DNA of 64,000 nucleotides, taken from contig CM056875.1 in the NCBI GenBank assembly GCA_029876055.1, positions 3,038,001 through 3,102,000 of the forward strand, in the 5' to 3' direction. Below, piece by piece: positions 45,711 through 57,700 of the stretch. This DNA is from Madurella fahalii (Eukaryota; Ascomycota; Sordariomycetes; Sordariales). The notes beneath the pieces were generated by a model. The model saw only the letters and a list, made by a program, of their open reading frames with translations, ran no database searches and was not told the origin of the DNA. The first letter of the stretch is position 1; each line of letters begins with the position of its first letter. The position numbers and the translations under genes are program-made.

Positions 45711-48095
45711 TAAGCTGGAGGTGAGTGGAAGAAACGACATAGCATAGTCACAGAGACGAGTTAGGTACCATGCAATACTTGGATGTCAAGCTACCTATTC
45801 TCCCGGTCTACATACTTGCCGTCTCCCCAGAACACGAAGGAGTGGAGCATAGCTCGTTGTATATGAGGATGCTAATACTGATGGCTACTAGTTCCGATAA
45901 GGTATCGTGATGGATGCGCCTTGTTTAATCCAATATCCCGGAGCCCGGTATTGAACTCCTCCGAACCCAAGTTGGTTTATGCATTTAGGCAATGAAATTA
46001 TTTATGAAAATATTTCGTATTTCTATGAAAGTTTGCAAATGTATCTTATAGTTGGAGGGCCTGGTGAGAAAGCGCTGAGTCTTCTGGGTTATCAATCTAG
46101 AGTCCCACAGACCCTAAATCGGAAAACTTCCATATGAGTATAGCTCAGCAAGTATTTTGGAGCAACGAGGCCACGAATACCTAAGAGGACATGATGGCGA
46201 AGTCACGGTCTCTGACGTTGATCTCAGATCCAACTCACCAAGCCCCAACATCCCCCATCAACCTCTTCCAACCCGGCTCCTTCCGCTTCGCCGTCATCAA
46301 ATTCCCCGGCCAAGTCCCTCCCTTAACCCCCGGCAACCCCGTCCGAATTTCGATTAACTACGAGTGCCGACACGCGAACGCCTACCTACTGCGCGGTCGG
46401 GACAGGGAGGCTACTACCACGGCCACCGTTGTGGCAGGGAGGCTGGACGCCTGGGAACCCGAGGCGACCACCAGTACCCTTCCCGTGACGTGCTGTAATA
46501 GAAATTAGTATAAGCCGGTCCGGGCTGTGGTTTATAATTCTTGCCCTTGAGGTCCGATAACTTTTCAAGTGTCCGTTACTCAGCACCTGTTGCAGGAGGC
46601 TCAATGGGTTTACATGGGCCTCAGCTGTCTATAGAGACCGAAGCCAACGGACCAGTTGCGTTGCAGTTGAGGAAGTAGTTACTTATTGCAAACGCTTCAG
46701 GGTATGCAGCTGACATCCGGGAGTGGAAGAAGCCGTGACCGGCATAGGCGAGTGCCCTTCTGTCTGCTGGATCGAGGAGCAAATGAAAACAATCGCCATG
46801 CCTACCTGGATATGATATCCGCATATAGCCGACGGTCTAGTAACGATGACGCCTATCAAGCCCCAGCAGGCCATTTCAGCATCTCGAGCTCATTGAATTC
46901 GGAGCCGGGAACGGAAACGGCGTGCTTTAGGCAATGGACGCTGCCTACCTAGGCGGGCAGTCGCTGTCATGGGCAATATGAAGGCCGGCAGCCCAACCGA
47001 ACAGCAAGCCTACAGCCGATCACCATATTCCTCTCTTAATCCCGCTGCACGCTCGCGTCTCGGTCGTCTCGTAAACCATGGGAAAATTCGAGTCGACACG
47101 GGCCTCGGGCCATGGTCGGGATGCGAGCCAAGGATGTCCAGCTGAAAAGAACGTGGGAAGTCATGCGTAGAATCCCGATACAGGCACCCGCAGAAGGGCG
47201 GCGGAAGCGTCCTTTGAGGCGTGATTCGTGGAGCCAACCAGAAACGGAAAGAACGCACATGATGACAGTCCGATGACTGCCTTACAGGGCAGAGCCCAGG
47301 AAGTTGCTCAAGAACAGACCAGATTTAGGGCCAGGGTAAACAGACTGGCTAGGATAACGAGTTTCACATGTCTGAATCTTGGAGAGGCTGCAATGATCTG
47401 ATGAGTCACAATCTCGTCGCGATTTGTGTTCCGGAAACCTTGGGCTCGAACCGGCGTGTGCACTGTGCAATGTGCAACGTTTGCCAGGTTCGTGCTGGCG
47501 AGCTAAAGTGGTGAGGCCCACTCAGTCCCCTTGGCTGACCCCAAAACTTTACCCCTCGGTCCAAAGTCCAGCCCCGCCCAACCGGCCAATTCAACCCCGG
47601 CCACCCGCTGCGCCCCCCAGCCTGTCCCGCGGTGTGCGAGAGGTCGGATGGAAGGTGGAGAGCGATTTCTTTAAACTCGAGCCGCTGACAGCGCACTGCT
47701 TCTGCTCGCCCCCAGACAACCACGGAATGCGGTCAATTGCGCGCCGGGATGCCCAGAGCTATTCGGCTACAATAGCATTTGCCCTCCACACGACCGTCGC
47801 CGCAGCGAGTCGAGCGAACCACGACCACAACCACCCCCTTCCGTCTAACGACATCCGCCGAGGCAGCAGGGGTAACCTGAAAGGAAGGACAGCACAACAT
47901 CGCGCATCGCAGGAGCGTTAGCAGAGACAGGTAGCGGCAGCGGCGTCAGCACCAGGGTCGGCAGCTGCTGCGTCGGAACCGCCATCGAATCGTCGCCGAT
48001 TGCTGCGAGGAGCCGTCGGTCCTGCTCAAATGAGCGACGGACTCGACGCCCGTTGCGTAACCACGAGACCCAATGGGAGCCGCGTGCTCTAGACA
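45711..48095. other. Intergenic region, mostly unrecognised
   Basis: 2.4 kb between the aldoxime dehydratase and the AcuK-like gene. A 105-codon plus-strand frame at 46191-46508 reads with fairly normal composition (LFQPGSFRFAVIKFPG) but I know no family for it. Its confidence as a gene is below 0.2. From 47500 to 48095 the DNA is CT-rich and is probably the long promoter and 5' leader of the AcuK-like gene; the 165-codon frame there is low-complexity. Confidence 0.45.
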
Positions 48096-50185
48096 ATGAC
48101 GGCAACCGAAGCCATGGAGAGGAGCGGGAACGAGGCCACGGCCTCCAGGACCGAAGGCGAGACTGCCTCAAAGGATCGCCATGCGCCAGCCGCAGACGAC
48201 GCCCGCAGGACCCCGAAGAGGCGGCGCAAGGTGAACCATGGTGAGAACCCTGCTAGCCTCCTATGTTGCTCCCCCAAATCTCGACGCTCGCGAAAGCTAA
48301 CGTCAGCCTGCTGTCCATGGTAGCCTGCCTCTACTGTCGTCGATCTGTAAGTCACTCCTCCCAACGCGCCGGGCCCCCATACACACCCGAACCCTTATCC
48401 AGCAATTGGCCTCTTTCCGTGGTGTGGCGCGACAGGCTGCTGCCGTTGATAGCCACCACGGCAGCACGCAGGCGGCCACACTCCGGCGAAAGGTGGAAGG
48501 GGCAAAAAAGGGAAGAAAAAGGAAAAAAAAAAAAAAAAAAGAGGAAATTGCACGTATCAGAATCGTGATAGTGGCTAACCATGTCATGCTGCTCTGGCCG
48601 TCTCTAGCATATGACGTGCGACCTCGTATGTACCCTTCCATGGCTTGAGCTATTAACCCCGTGCGGACGGATGTTGACCCGAGGCTGTGGCGTGCACAGG
48701 CGAGGCCGTGTACGAGATGTATCAAGCGCAACATTGGGCACCTGTGCCATGACGAGGCGAGAAAGTCCAAGAGATTGCTGGCTTCGTCAACCGCCCACGA
48801 CTCCGGGTCCCAGCCGGACCTCGGGGCCAGTACCGTTGGCCAGAGTGCCGCTTCCATGGAACCGCCCTCGTTCGACGCGGCTATGGGCGACGATCTAGGC
48901 CAGGTCGCGAGGGCCGCCTTTGATGTCGCTGCGCTAGCAAGCCGGGGTGATCCCCTCCAGCTCGTGCAACCCACAGCAGTGTCGGGCATACAGACGAGCG
49001 CGCTGGATACCGCCATGAGCCGATGTAGGTGGCTTGGCCCCCTTCAAACTCGTTTGTTTTCGGCGCAGCAGCAGAACTGACGCTGTCGTCCCACAGTCGC
49101 CAGTTTCTCGGACCGTTGGCTGGCCTCGCAAAACCATTTCCACGACATGCACAACTTCCACCCCAACTATGTGATTGCGCCCGAGGTGACAAACGAGTTC
49201 AATCTTTTGAGTGATTTTTTGCAGACGAGCTTGCTTGACGACGGTGCGCATGTGACAGATGACCAGAACCAGGACGACGCGGCCACGGGGTTCCCCAGCA
49301 GCAGCAGCAGCGCCATGCTCCCCCCAGCGCCACCACGGGGGGTTCCATACTTCCGCCAAATGCCGAGCAGGCCAAGGCCATCTCGAGGCCCGGGAGCACT
49401 CTGCCGACAGACAAGGCGCGCGATTACTACCTCCAGGCGGCAGATCCGTCGGGCACTCTGCCGGAAGAGCGCATGCGACAGGTCTTGCAGGCCAAATACG
49501 ACGCGGGCCTGCTGAAACCATTCAACTACGTCAAGGGATACACTCGGCTCTCGACGTACCTGGACATGTATGTCACGCCGTCATCCAAGCAAAAGGTTCT
49601 CCGGCAGCTCGATCGCTTCAGACCGAAGTTCCGTGAGAAGATAAAAGATCTGACCGACATGGACTTGGTGTTGGTTGAGATGTGGTTTGAGAGGACCCTC
49701 ATGGATTATGAGCGGGTTTTCGCCAGCATGGCCGTCCCGGCCTGTTGCTGGAGGCGGACAGGAGAGATCTTCAGGGGCAACAAGGAGATGGCCGAGCTCA
49801 TTGGCGTGCCGGTCGAGGATCTCCGAGGGGTGAGTTGGGCATGCGGAATACAACTGTCTTGTCTTTCTCTGACGGTATCCATCAGGGCAGGATCGCTCTC
49901 CACGAGATTCTAACAGAGGAGTCGAACGTGAGGTATTGGGAAGAGTTTGGGACCATCGCATTCGATTCCGCCCACGACACGCTCCTCACCGCGTGCTCGC
50001 TCAAAAATCCGTACGACGCGACCAACTACGTCCTGAACTGCTGCTTCTCGTTCAGAATCCGCAGGGACGACCACAAAATGCAAGCCCCCCTTGACGCCCG
50101 CTCTGCTCTCCGCTCTGCTAACATTCACAGTCCGAGTTTAATCATCGGGAACTTCCTTCCGCATGACCCTGATGTCGAACGTTAA
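48096..50185 (+). CDS. AcuK/Ert1-like gluconeogenesis regulator (Zn2Cys6 + PAS), with one frameshift
   Basis: Seven exons: 48096-48240, 48324-48346, 48608-48625, 48700-49024, 49097-49829, 49886-50079 and 50131-50185. The Zn2Cys6 DNA-binding motif is split over exons 1-4: RRRKVNHACLYCRRS, HMTCDL, ARPCTRCIKRNIGHLCHDE. A PAS-like domain follows (MAVPACCWRRTGEIFRGNKE, ALHEILTEESNVRYWE), and the end reads PSLIIGNFLPH. Relatives (AcuK, AcuM, Ert1) activate gluconeogenic genes. Exon 5 changes frame at a C6 run (49320-49325): one more C would continue as LPPSATTGGS. The last intron (50080-50130) starts with GCAAGC and gives DDHK-IPSLIIG; unspliced it is in frame but inserts 17 residues. Intron 2 is long and holds an A18 run. 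A working gene would be expected, so the frameshift may be an assembly error. Confidence 0.82.
48523..48540. repeat. A18 homopolymer inside intron 2 of the AcuK-like gene
   Basis: Eighteen consecutive A residues in a purine-rich part of a 261-nt intron, the longest intron in this gene. Confidence 0.9.
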
Positions 50186-50840
50186 CTACGGCCGCCCAGT
50201 TGATACGCACACGACTACAACAAGGTCACTGCTCATGTATATCTTCGTTGGAGCAGGCTGCAATGAAGACGTCCAGGCATCTCTGCAGTGGACCGAGTAA
50301 CTCCACTCCACTTGCATTTTTCTACAGTTATCCGAGGCGCAATCAGCCGCAGCGTGCATGGACGACAAGCTAGGCCGTGATGTTGTTGCTTCCGCAAGAA
50401 GACGAAGGCACTGCCCAAGTCAAGGAACCGTAACCCCAAGCTATGCATTGCAATAGCGCAACCACTGGGCCTCTTAGAACCAAGGCCTTTCAGGCAACAT
50501 ACAAGATACCACTCTCATAGTAAATGGAACGCAGGATGCAGAAGCCAGCATTCATGGATTAGGAAATGACTTGAAGACGGCGGTTGCAGGGCTCTTCGGT
50601 GGTGCTTCCCGGCCGCACCTTCCGGCATGAAGCATAGAACTAGGCAGAAACCGAGTCGAACACTGTATTTAACTCACCCTGCTCCTACCATCCCCATTAT
50701 TTTGTCCCCTGCAAGCCGCCACCGTTTTCATTGACCTGTAGGAAGAGTCCATCTGCACCGGACCTCAGTAACAAGCGGCGAATCTCGACCAACCTACACA
50801 CGGCATCCCCAAAAAGTGATAGTCTGGATCTAGCCTCGCA
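50186..50840. other. Intergenic region between the AcuK-like gene and Spo22/ZIP4
   Basis: This holds the terminator side of the upstream gene and the promoter of the meiotic gene. Nothing recognised on either strand. Confidence 0.5.
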
Positions 50841-53800
50841 ATGCCGCCAACCCGGACACCCAAACATGTCCCGGCCTCGCACTCCCGGTCAGATGGAAAG
50901 TATGAGAGGCGAATCGAAGCAGCAGTCGGTATGCTGTGCTGCCTTTTCTTGTTGTTTTTCCTTTCCTCCTCCGCCTCCTCTTCCTCCTCCTCCTCTCGCC
51001 CCCTTATGTCCTACCTCTCCCTTGACCGCCCCAAATCCCCCCTCCTTGACCCCCCCAAATCCCCCCTCCTTGACCCAACCACACCCCACATACCACCACG
51101 CAGGAACATCCCGTACAAAACAATGATACTAAAACAACTGAAAACAAAATAAATAGACTTCGCCCTCTCCCTAAAACGCCTCCTCTCCTCCTCCTCCTCC
51201 TCCGACCACCCCTCAGGCATCCCCCTCACCGACTCCCTCGTCTCAGACACGTCCCGACACATCGACCGCCTGCATGCTTGCCAGCAGACCTACGTCCCCG
51301 GCCTGTCGGGCGACCCGGAGATTGACGAGCTTGCGACGGGCCTGTGGAACCTGTGTACCCGCCTGGCGACGCAGGTCGCTATGCCCGGTGATGAGGGGGG
51401 TGGGCTGGGGGGAGTTGGGAGGGATGTGGCTGGGTGCGGTACGGGGGGCAGTGGGAACAGGGAGAGGGAGAAGGGCGGGCGGGCGGTTGATGGTGATGTT
51501 GAGATGGGGGGTTCGGGTGCGGGGAGGGAAACGGGGGAAAGACGAGGCGGAAGCCTGCCGCGGCTGTACCTCCATGGACGTGCCCTCGCGTTCTACCTGC
51601 TGAGTGTTGCACGGCCCAAGGAGAACGGGCGCGCTGCGGTCGTGATGAGGCTCATGAGGCTGGGGTTGAAGGTCGTAAGGGATTGTGTTGGTTTGTGTAG
51701 ACCGGGGAAAGAGCGGTGTCGAGCGGGATGGCTAACGATTGAGCTTCTAGATGCCTCGGAGTCCAAGCTCGCAGGTCTGGTGATCCAGGCGGTGGCTGAT
51801 TACAAGGGCTGGCTGCAAGATATGGCGGATGGGTTGCCCGAAGAGGAGGTCACGGAGTGTAGGTGCTTGGAAGTCGAGTATTTCATCATGAGGACGGCAA
51901 TGGTATGTGTATCCTATCTAGAGGGTGATTGGTTGGCGATGCTGACGGCTTTAGGCGTGGGTAGAGGATCGCCTCGATGTGGCCGAGCACATGTATACCA
52001 AGGCGGAGCGTCTACGCCAATTCCTCTCGCCCGAGTACGCAGAACGCCTGGCTGATGTTCTCTACGAGATCGGCAAGTCGTTGTCGTCCCGGAGTGACTT
52101 TTCGATCGCAACCAAATGGCTCGAGCGGGCAAACGAGATCATCAACGGCCAAGGGCTAGAGCAGCTGACCCGAGAAGGTGTCGAGTTGAGGCTAGCTATC
52201 CTGCAGGCTCTCGTTACTTCACTCCTCGGTGCCGGCACCCCAGATGGACTCGAAAAAGCCAAGAATTACGTGGATTACATCGAAGCAGAGGTGGGTAATA
52301 AGCTGGTTGTCTCGTTGCTCAAGCTCGAGCTGCTGCAGAAAACGCCGGCTGAGGTGTTTGACAGCGAGGGGTACGCAGACGTCTTACGGCACATCATACG
52401 GAACATTGGATTCTCCGAGTCAGGCTTCAAATTGATCATTCATCATATCAGAAAGTTGCACGACAAGAGCCCTGGAGCTGGGTGTGCTGTGCTCGATGAC
52501 TTCATACTGGCGCTCAGGGGTGCTGAAAAAGATGAGTGGATGGAGAGGGCCATGGTTACACGTATTTGGATGATTACGAATCAGCGGGACTCTATCGAGA
52601 CTGTTAATGCAGTGCAAAGTGTGCTTGGGTGTCTTTCGAAGCCCTTGAGTGCAGAAGCGGCGGTGGCGGCGCAAGCGGTAGGTTAACAGCTGATGTTTAC
52701 GCCCACTCTAACTGATTACTGTTCTAGCTCATCTGGAAGAAGCTGGAGTTTAGCTACGGCCAGGGACAGTATGACCTGGCTGAGAGCTGGTGTCAGCTCT
52801 CACTTCACTCTGTATTTCAGAACTGCGGCCCTAGTAACACATCGAAGTTAGAGAGGTAGGAATTCTTTCTTGGGCATCGTATGAGGGGAAGCTGACAGCG
52901 GAAAGAAAGTTGCTCCTGTGTGCGCTTGCGAGAAATAGCTTGGATGCTGCAGTATCCATCATCCACACGATGTCACAGCAGAGCTGGAATGAGCCTATGA
53001 CTGCGTACCTGGCCTTCAAGGTCGCCATTCGTGTCGAGGACCGTGAGATGGCTGAGAAGTGTCTCGAAACGGTCGCACAAGCGCCGGACCATATTGACTA
53101 CCTCGGAGCTTGCATCGCCGAGTCACAGAAGGCCGGTGACATCCATTGTGCCATTGCCGCCTTGAAGAAACTCCAGAGCGGATACGAATATAAGGAACCG
53201 AATCCCGTACATCTGCCTGCGTTATTTCGATGTACGATCCGTCTGTTGAACTTGCTCACAAGCACCTCTGGGACAGGCGGGGACGGGATCGTTAACGATC
53301 TCTGCGAGCAGTTTGATGCTGGTGAGTGTACCCTTGATGTCGGCTGTCATCCCGCTAACCCAATTAGTTGTCTTAGCCCTGGAGCGACAGAAAGCAGACA
53401 ACGCCTCAGTTCGCAAGCTGTTCACCATTGATGAACTCGAGTGGTTCAGCAGGAACGCCTACAATCTTGCACTGAAGAACACGACAACATGGGAACTCCG
53501 TTCTGTTGTGCGGATGCTGAACGCGTGCGTAAACATCATCAGTCACTTTCCCTCGGATATCGGGTCCAATGTTGAGCTTTCCCTTAAAACGCTCTTCTCC
53601 CGTTTTGTGATGGCCTCGGCGCTGGTCTCCCTTGCCAGGACGCAAGACAATGTCGAAAAGCAGCTGCAAGATTACAGCGCTATGCGGAAGCACATTGGCA
53701 CTTTTGACAACGAGCTTCCTGAGTATCTCCCGCAGCTGGATGAACAGTCGAGGGAGGATATGATCCGGAAGCAGGCCACGTTGCTTGCGTTTGACTTTGA

Positions 53801-54433
53801 GGCTGCCGTTGCCCTAAAGCAGTGGGACGACCTGGGCTGCATCGTGCGGCGGGCGGTGTCTTGTAAGAGCATCACGGCATTTCAGGCAATGGCGGATTGC
53901 CTGTTGCGGGCGCAAGCCCCCGGACAAGGTATGTGATCTGCTATCACCGAACCCTTTTCCGGTTTCTGACCTAGTCCCACCAAAAGTACTTTACTCCACG
54001 ATGCGCAAAATAGTCAACGAGATCTGGGTCCTCGAAAGCTTCGACGCCGTGAAGCTGGCCAAGTATACCCGCTGTCTGTTCCAAGCCACCCTACCGCTGG
54101 ATGACGGCTTAGCGATGAAGCTGCTGGAAGAGGCGTGCAGCAAGGCGAGGGAGCTGCGCGAGGTGAGGACGTTCTCCAATGGTTAACCAGCGAGTTATTG
54201 ACACCACGCAGAGCGAGGCGACCTGGCCGGAAGAAGAACTGGAGTGGATGGCCACCACGGCCTTCAACCATGCCATCGATTGCTACAGCGCCCATGAGGT
54301 TGAGCGCGCCAAGGGGTGGGCGACCAAGGCGATCAACTTGGCGCACTACTGCAATGACCCAAAGTTGGAGGAGATTTTACAAAGTAAGTATTTGCGGCTG
54401 AGCTTTGATGGGAATCGGGGTGATCTTGCTTGA
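50841..54433 (+). CDS. SPO22: Meiosis protein Spo22/ZIP4
   Basis: Nine exons: 50841-50928, 51157-51690, 51751-51902, 51955-52677, 52728-52855, 52906-53321, 53368-53928, 53975-54162 and 54212-54433. All phases agree and give 1003 residues. The protein is built of TPR-like helices, for example HMYTKAERLRQFLSPEYAE, DFSIATKWLERANEII, FSYGQGQYDLAESWCQLSL and HAIDCYSAHEVERAKGWATK. These match the Spo22/ZIP4/TEX11 family, a chromosome-axis scaffold of the ZMM group that promotes crossovers in meiosis. Exon 2 contains a Gly/Arg-rich insertion (GGGLGGVGRDVAGCG) unlike the rest. Intron 1 (228 nt) contains a 24-bp tandem repeat, intron 2 (donor GTTTGT) is a stop-free multiple of three, and intron 5 ends at GGAAAG. 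The C-terminus could instead be spliced at GTAAGT near 54384, but the unspliced end looks natural. Confidence 0.88.
51024..51071. repeat. Two copies of a 24-bp C-rich tandem repeat
   Basis: Units 51024-51047 and 51048-51071 differ at one base. They sit inside intron 1 of the Spo22/ZIP4 gene within a long pyrimidine tract. Confidence 0.9.
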
Positions 54434-54762
54434 ATCTGGTACAAGATGGGGTGTTTCGATGCGCCGGGGGAATGTCTGAGACACATGATGCGGAACTGGG
54501 ACAAACGGCTTTGACGACTTGGAGACCCAGCGCACGTGTCGCAACTGGTAACTTGCTTCATCACTCTGTACATTTGCAGATAAGCGGGACGGCAATGTCG
54601 TGATGGGCACCAAAGTTCTGTATTCCAAAAGCATCATTCACCACCAAGTCCAAACCCGTCGTAACCAGATAGATCCAAGCATGAACCATAAACCAAGGTA
54701 CCCACTCCCCTTGGTGTAAAAAGAAGTAGAAATCCAAACAGATCCGCCCAGCAGAATGCCCC
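54434..54762. other. Convergent 3' region of Spo22/ZIP4 and xanthine dehydrogenase
   Basis: 329 bp between two stop codons. It must carry both polyadenylation regions. No gene seen. Confidence 0.6.
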
Positions 54763-57700
54763 TCAAATAGCAATAAAAAAGCTCCTCTCTCCCTCCTTAG
54801 GCTTCACCCGCGCTTTTTCAATGATTGGATCCACGCATGCCAACCGGATCCTCTCGGGCGTAGCCGGACTCTCCAGCCTCAACAGCCCATCATCATCACC
54901 ATCCCCGACATCACCTTTCTGCTCCCCATTGACACCCACCACCTTCGCCCTCACCCCAAACTCCTCCCTCGCCGCCTTCAACGCGTCCCGGATGGCAAAG
55001 AACACGGCACTCCCCATGAAGAGGGGCGGCTCGCCGACGCCCCGGCTGCGCTGTATGGTCCGCAGATCGGTCCACTCGACGCCCTTGAGCAGGCTGACAT
55101 TCCAGACCTGGGGAATGTCCCGGAACCCGGGGATCTTGTAGGCGCCGGGGCCGCGGGTGAACAGGTTGCCCTTTTGTGGCCCGTTGCGCAGCCAGAGGGA
55201 CTCCTCCATGGTGAAGAGGCCGACGCCCTGGATGAAGGCGCCCTGGATCTGGCCGTAGTCGATGGCGGGGTTGATGGAGCGGCCCACGTCCATCTTGACG
55301 TCGGCGCGCAGGCAGGTCCACGTGCCCGTGAGCGTGTCGACCTCGACTTCGGCGGCCGTCACGCCCTGGGTGAAGTAAAAGAACATCTTGCCCGTATTGG
55401 CGCCCCACGTGTAGCCTATCTCAGGCGTCTTGTAGAAGCCCTGGGCGGAGAGGTTGACGCGGTCAAAGTAGGCCGCGTGGGCGAGCTCTTTCATGGTCGC
55501 GGAAGGGCCGAGTTTCTCGCGGTAGGGGGCTAGTCGCTCGTTGAGCTGGGCGCAGGCGTTGTAGATGGCGTAGCCGTTCAGGTCGGACGAGGCGGAGGCG
55601 GCGGTCGCCGACGCGTTGGCGACCGTGTTGGTGGCCGTTTCGGAGATGAAGACGTCCTCCATAGGCACGTTCAGTGCTTGGGCGGCGATCATGGTCATCT
55701 TCGTGTGCAGCCCCTGGCCCATTTCCGTGCCGCCATGGGCGACCAGGGCAGAACCGTCATGGTAGATGTGCACGAGCGCGCCGGCTTGGTTGAACCACAA
55801 GGCTGTGAAGGAGATTCCAAATTTGGTGGGGATGAGCGCGAAGCCGCGCTTGCGCCACTTGTGCGAGGCGTTGAACTTTGTGATGGCTTCGCGACGATTT
55901 GCATAGTCGGCTTCTTGTTGCACTTGCTGGTACATGAGCGGTACGTGCCAATCTGTCAGGGGCTGGTTGAAGTGCGTCAGCTCGCCGGCTTGGTACATGT
56001 TGATCTCACGGAACTTCTCGACGGGCATGCCCAGGCGGTCGGCCACCTCGGACATGTAGGACTCGGCGATGAACATGCCCTGGGGACCGCCAAACCCACG
56101 GAAAGCTGTGTTGGACATGGTGTTGGTCTTGCAGATGCGGCCGCGCACGTGAATGTTGGGGATCCTGTAACAGCCGTCCGAGTGCGTCATGGCGCGTTCG
56201 CACACGGCCGCGCTGAGGTCCCAGCTCCAGCCGCCGTTGTTGAAAATGTCGAGGTCAAGCGCCTGAATCTTGCCGTTTTTGCTGACGCCGAGCTTCCACC
56301 TCCCCAAGAAGGGATGTCGTTGCCCAGAAATCACCATGTCCTCCTCCCGCGTGAGCATACACCGTACTGGTCTGCGCGTCTTCTGCGCTGCCAGGGCTAG
56401 GATGGAACTGAGCTGGACCGATCTGGTCTCCTTGCCTCCGAATCCACCGCCCATCCGCTTGACTCTGACAACGATCTTGTTGGCCTGGACATTGCAGACC
56501 TGAGCCGCATATGCTTGGCTAAAAGGGGGTCAGCAAATGTTCAGTAAAATATCAACAGAGAGTAACACTCACGCTTCGTTCGGATTCTGCGTACTCGACC
56601 AAATCTCCATCTCCCCATCTTCGGGCTTAGGAATCACCAGCGACGCGTTCGTCTCCAAATAAAAATGCTCTTGCCCACCCATCCGCGCCACCCCCGTAAA
56701 CACATGATCACACTCCTTGAATGCCGCCTCTGGGTCGCCCTTCTTAATTTCCCTGAAGAACTTGAAGAAGCTCTCTTTCTCGATGGCCTCCTCAATGCTA
56801 AAGATGGCCGGCAGCTCCTCGTATTCGATCTTGACCGCACGTGAGCCCTCTGCGGCGCGGGCCGCAGAAGTTGCGAGGATCAGACCGATCGGCTGACCAG
56901 CCGTGTATACGGTGTCTTCGGCAAAGAATGTTTCTTCAAAGTGCGGCGCGCCCCAGCGGTTGGCTTGCGGGGTGGGCATGTCGCTCTTGTCAACATAGTC
57001 CACCACTCCGGGGATGTCGAGGGCTGGGCCGTAATCAACCGATTTGAGCTTTGCGTGCGCTTTAGTCGAGAGGACGAGGCAGCCGTAAAGCTCGTTTTTG
57101 AGCGGCGGGATGTCATCTGTGTATTGCGCTTCGCCGGTCACTTGCTTCAAAGCGGCCACGTGTGGATTGGACTTGCCCACGGTTTCTTGCATGTATTCTG
57201 CGGCCGCTTCCTTGTCTTCCTTACCCGTAGAGATTTCTCTCTCGAGTTCGGGCACCGCTTGCACATCAGCATCGCCGCCAAGGCCTTGCATGGCCTCGTG
57301 ATAGAAGCGATAGAAGAAGCCCAGGGCCAGCGATTTTCTGTACGAAGCCATGCCCCCAGGCACTCCAAACGGCAGATCAAAGTCTTTTTCCAAAGCATTC
57401 ATGGCTCCCTCGAGTGTTTCCAGCTCGGCGAATTTCCTACCGGTAAGATAGGCATTGGTCTGCTTGGCTGCCACGGTCATGGGCGCCATGCCGCCGTAAA
57501 CGAGGTTGGCAACCTTGACAATGCCGTCATCACTGAGCTGGAGCTTCAAAGCGGCTGTGACAATGGCGATGTCGTCGTCCTTTCGCTTCGCTTGCTTGTA
57601 AGCCCGGAAGAATTCGTTCCTCTCCTGGGTAAGGGGGATGCGGATCGAGGCGAGGACAGCCTCGGCTGGTAGTGCTGTCCGGCGATAGCCTTTGAAGAAG

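Noticed and set aside
47424..47921. A 165-codon Pro-rich open frame
   Set aside because: Lies in the CT-rich leader of the AcuK-like gene; composition explains it and no family is recognised.
55678..56400. A 240-codon open frame on the plus strand
   Set aside because: It is exactly antisense to the molybdopterin domain of xanthine dehydrogenase, where codon bias opens the opposite strand; it has no domain of its own.
56941..57672. A 243-codon open frame on the plus strand
   Set aside because: Antisense to the FAD domain region of xanthine dehydrogenase; no motifs.
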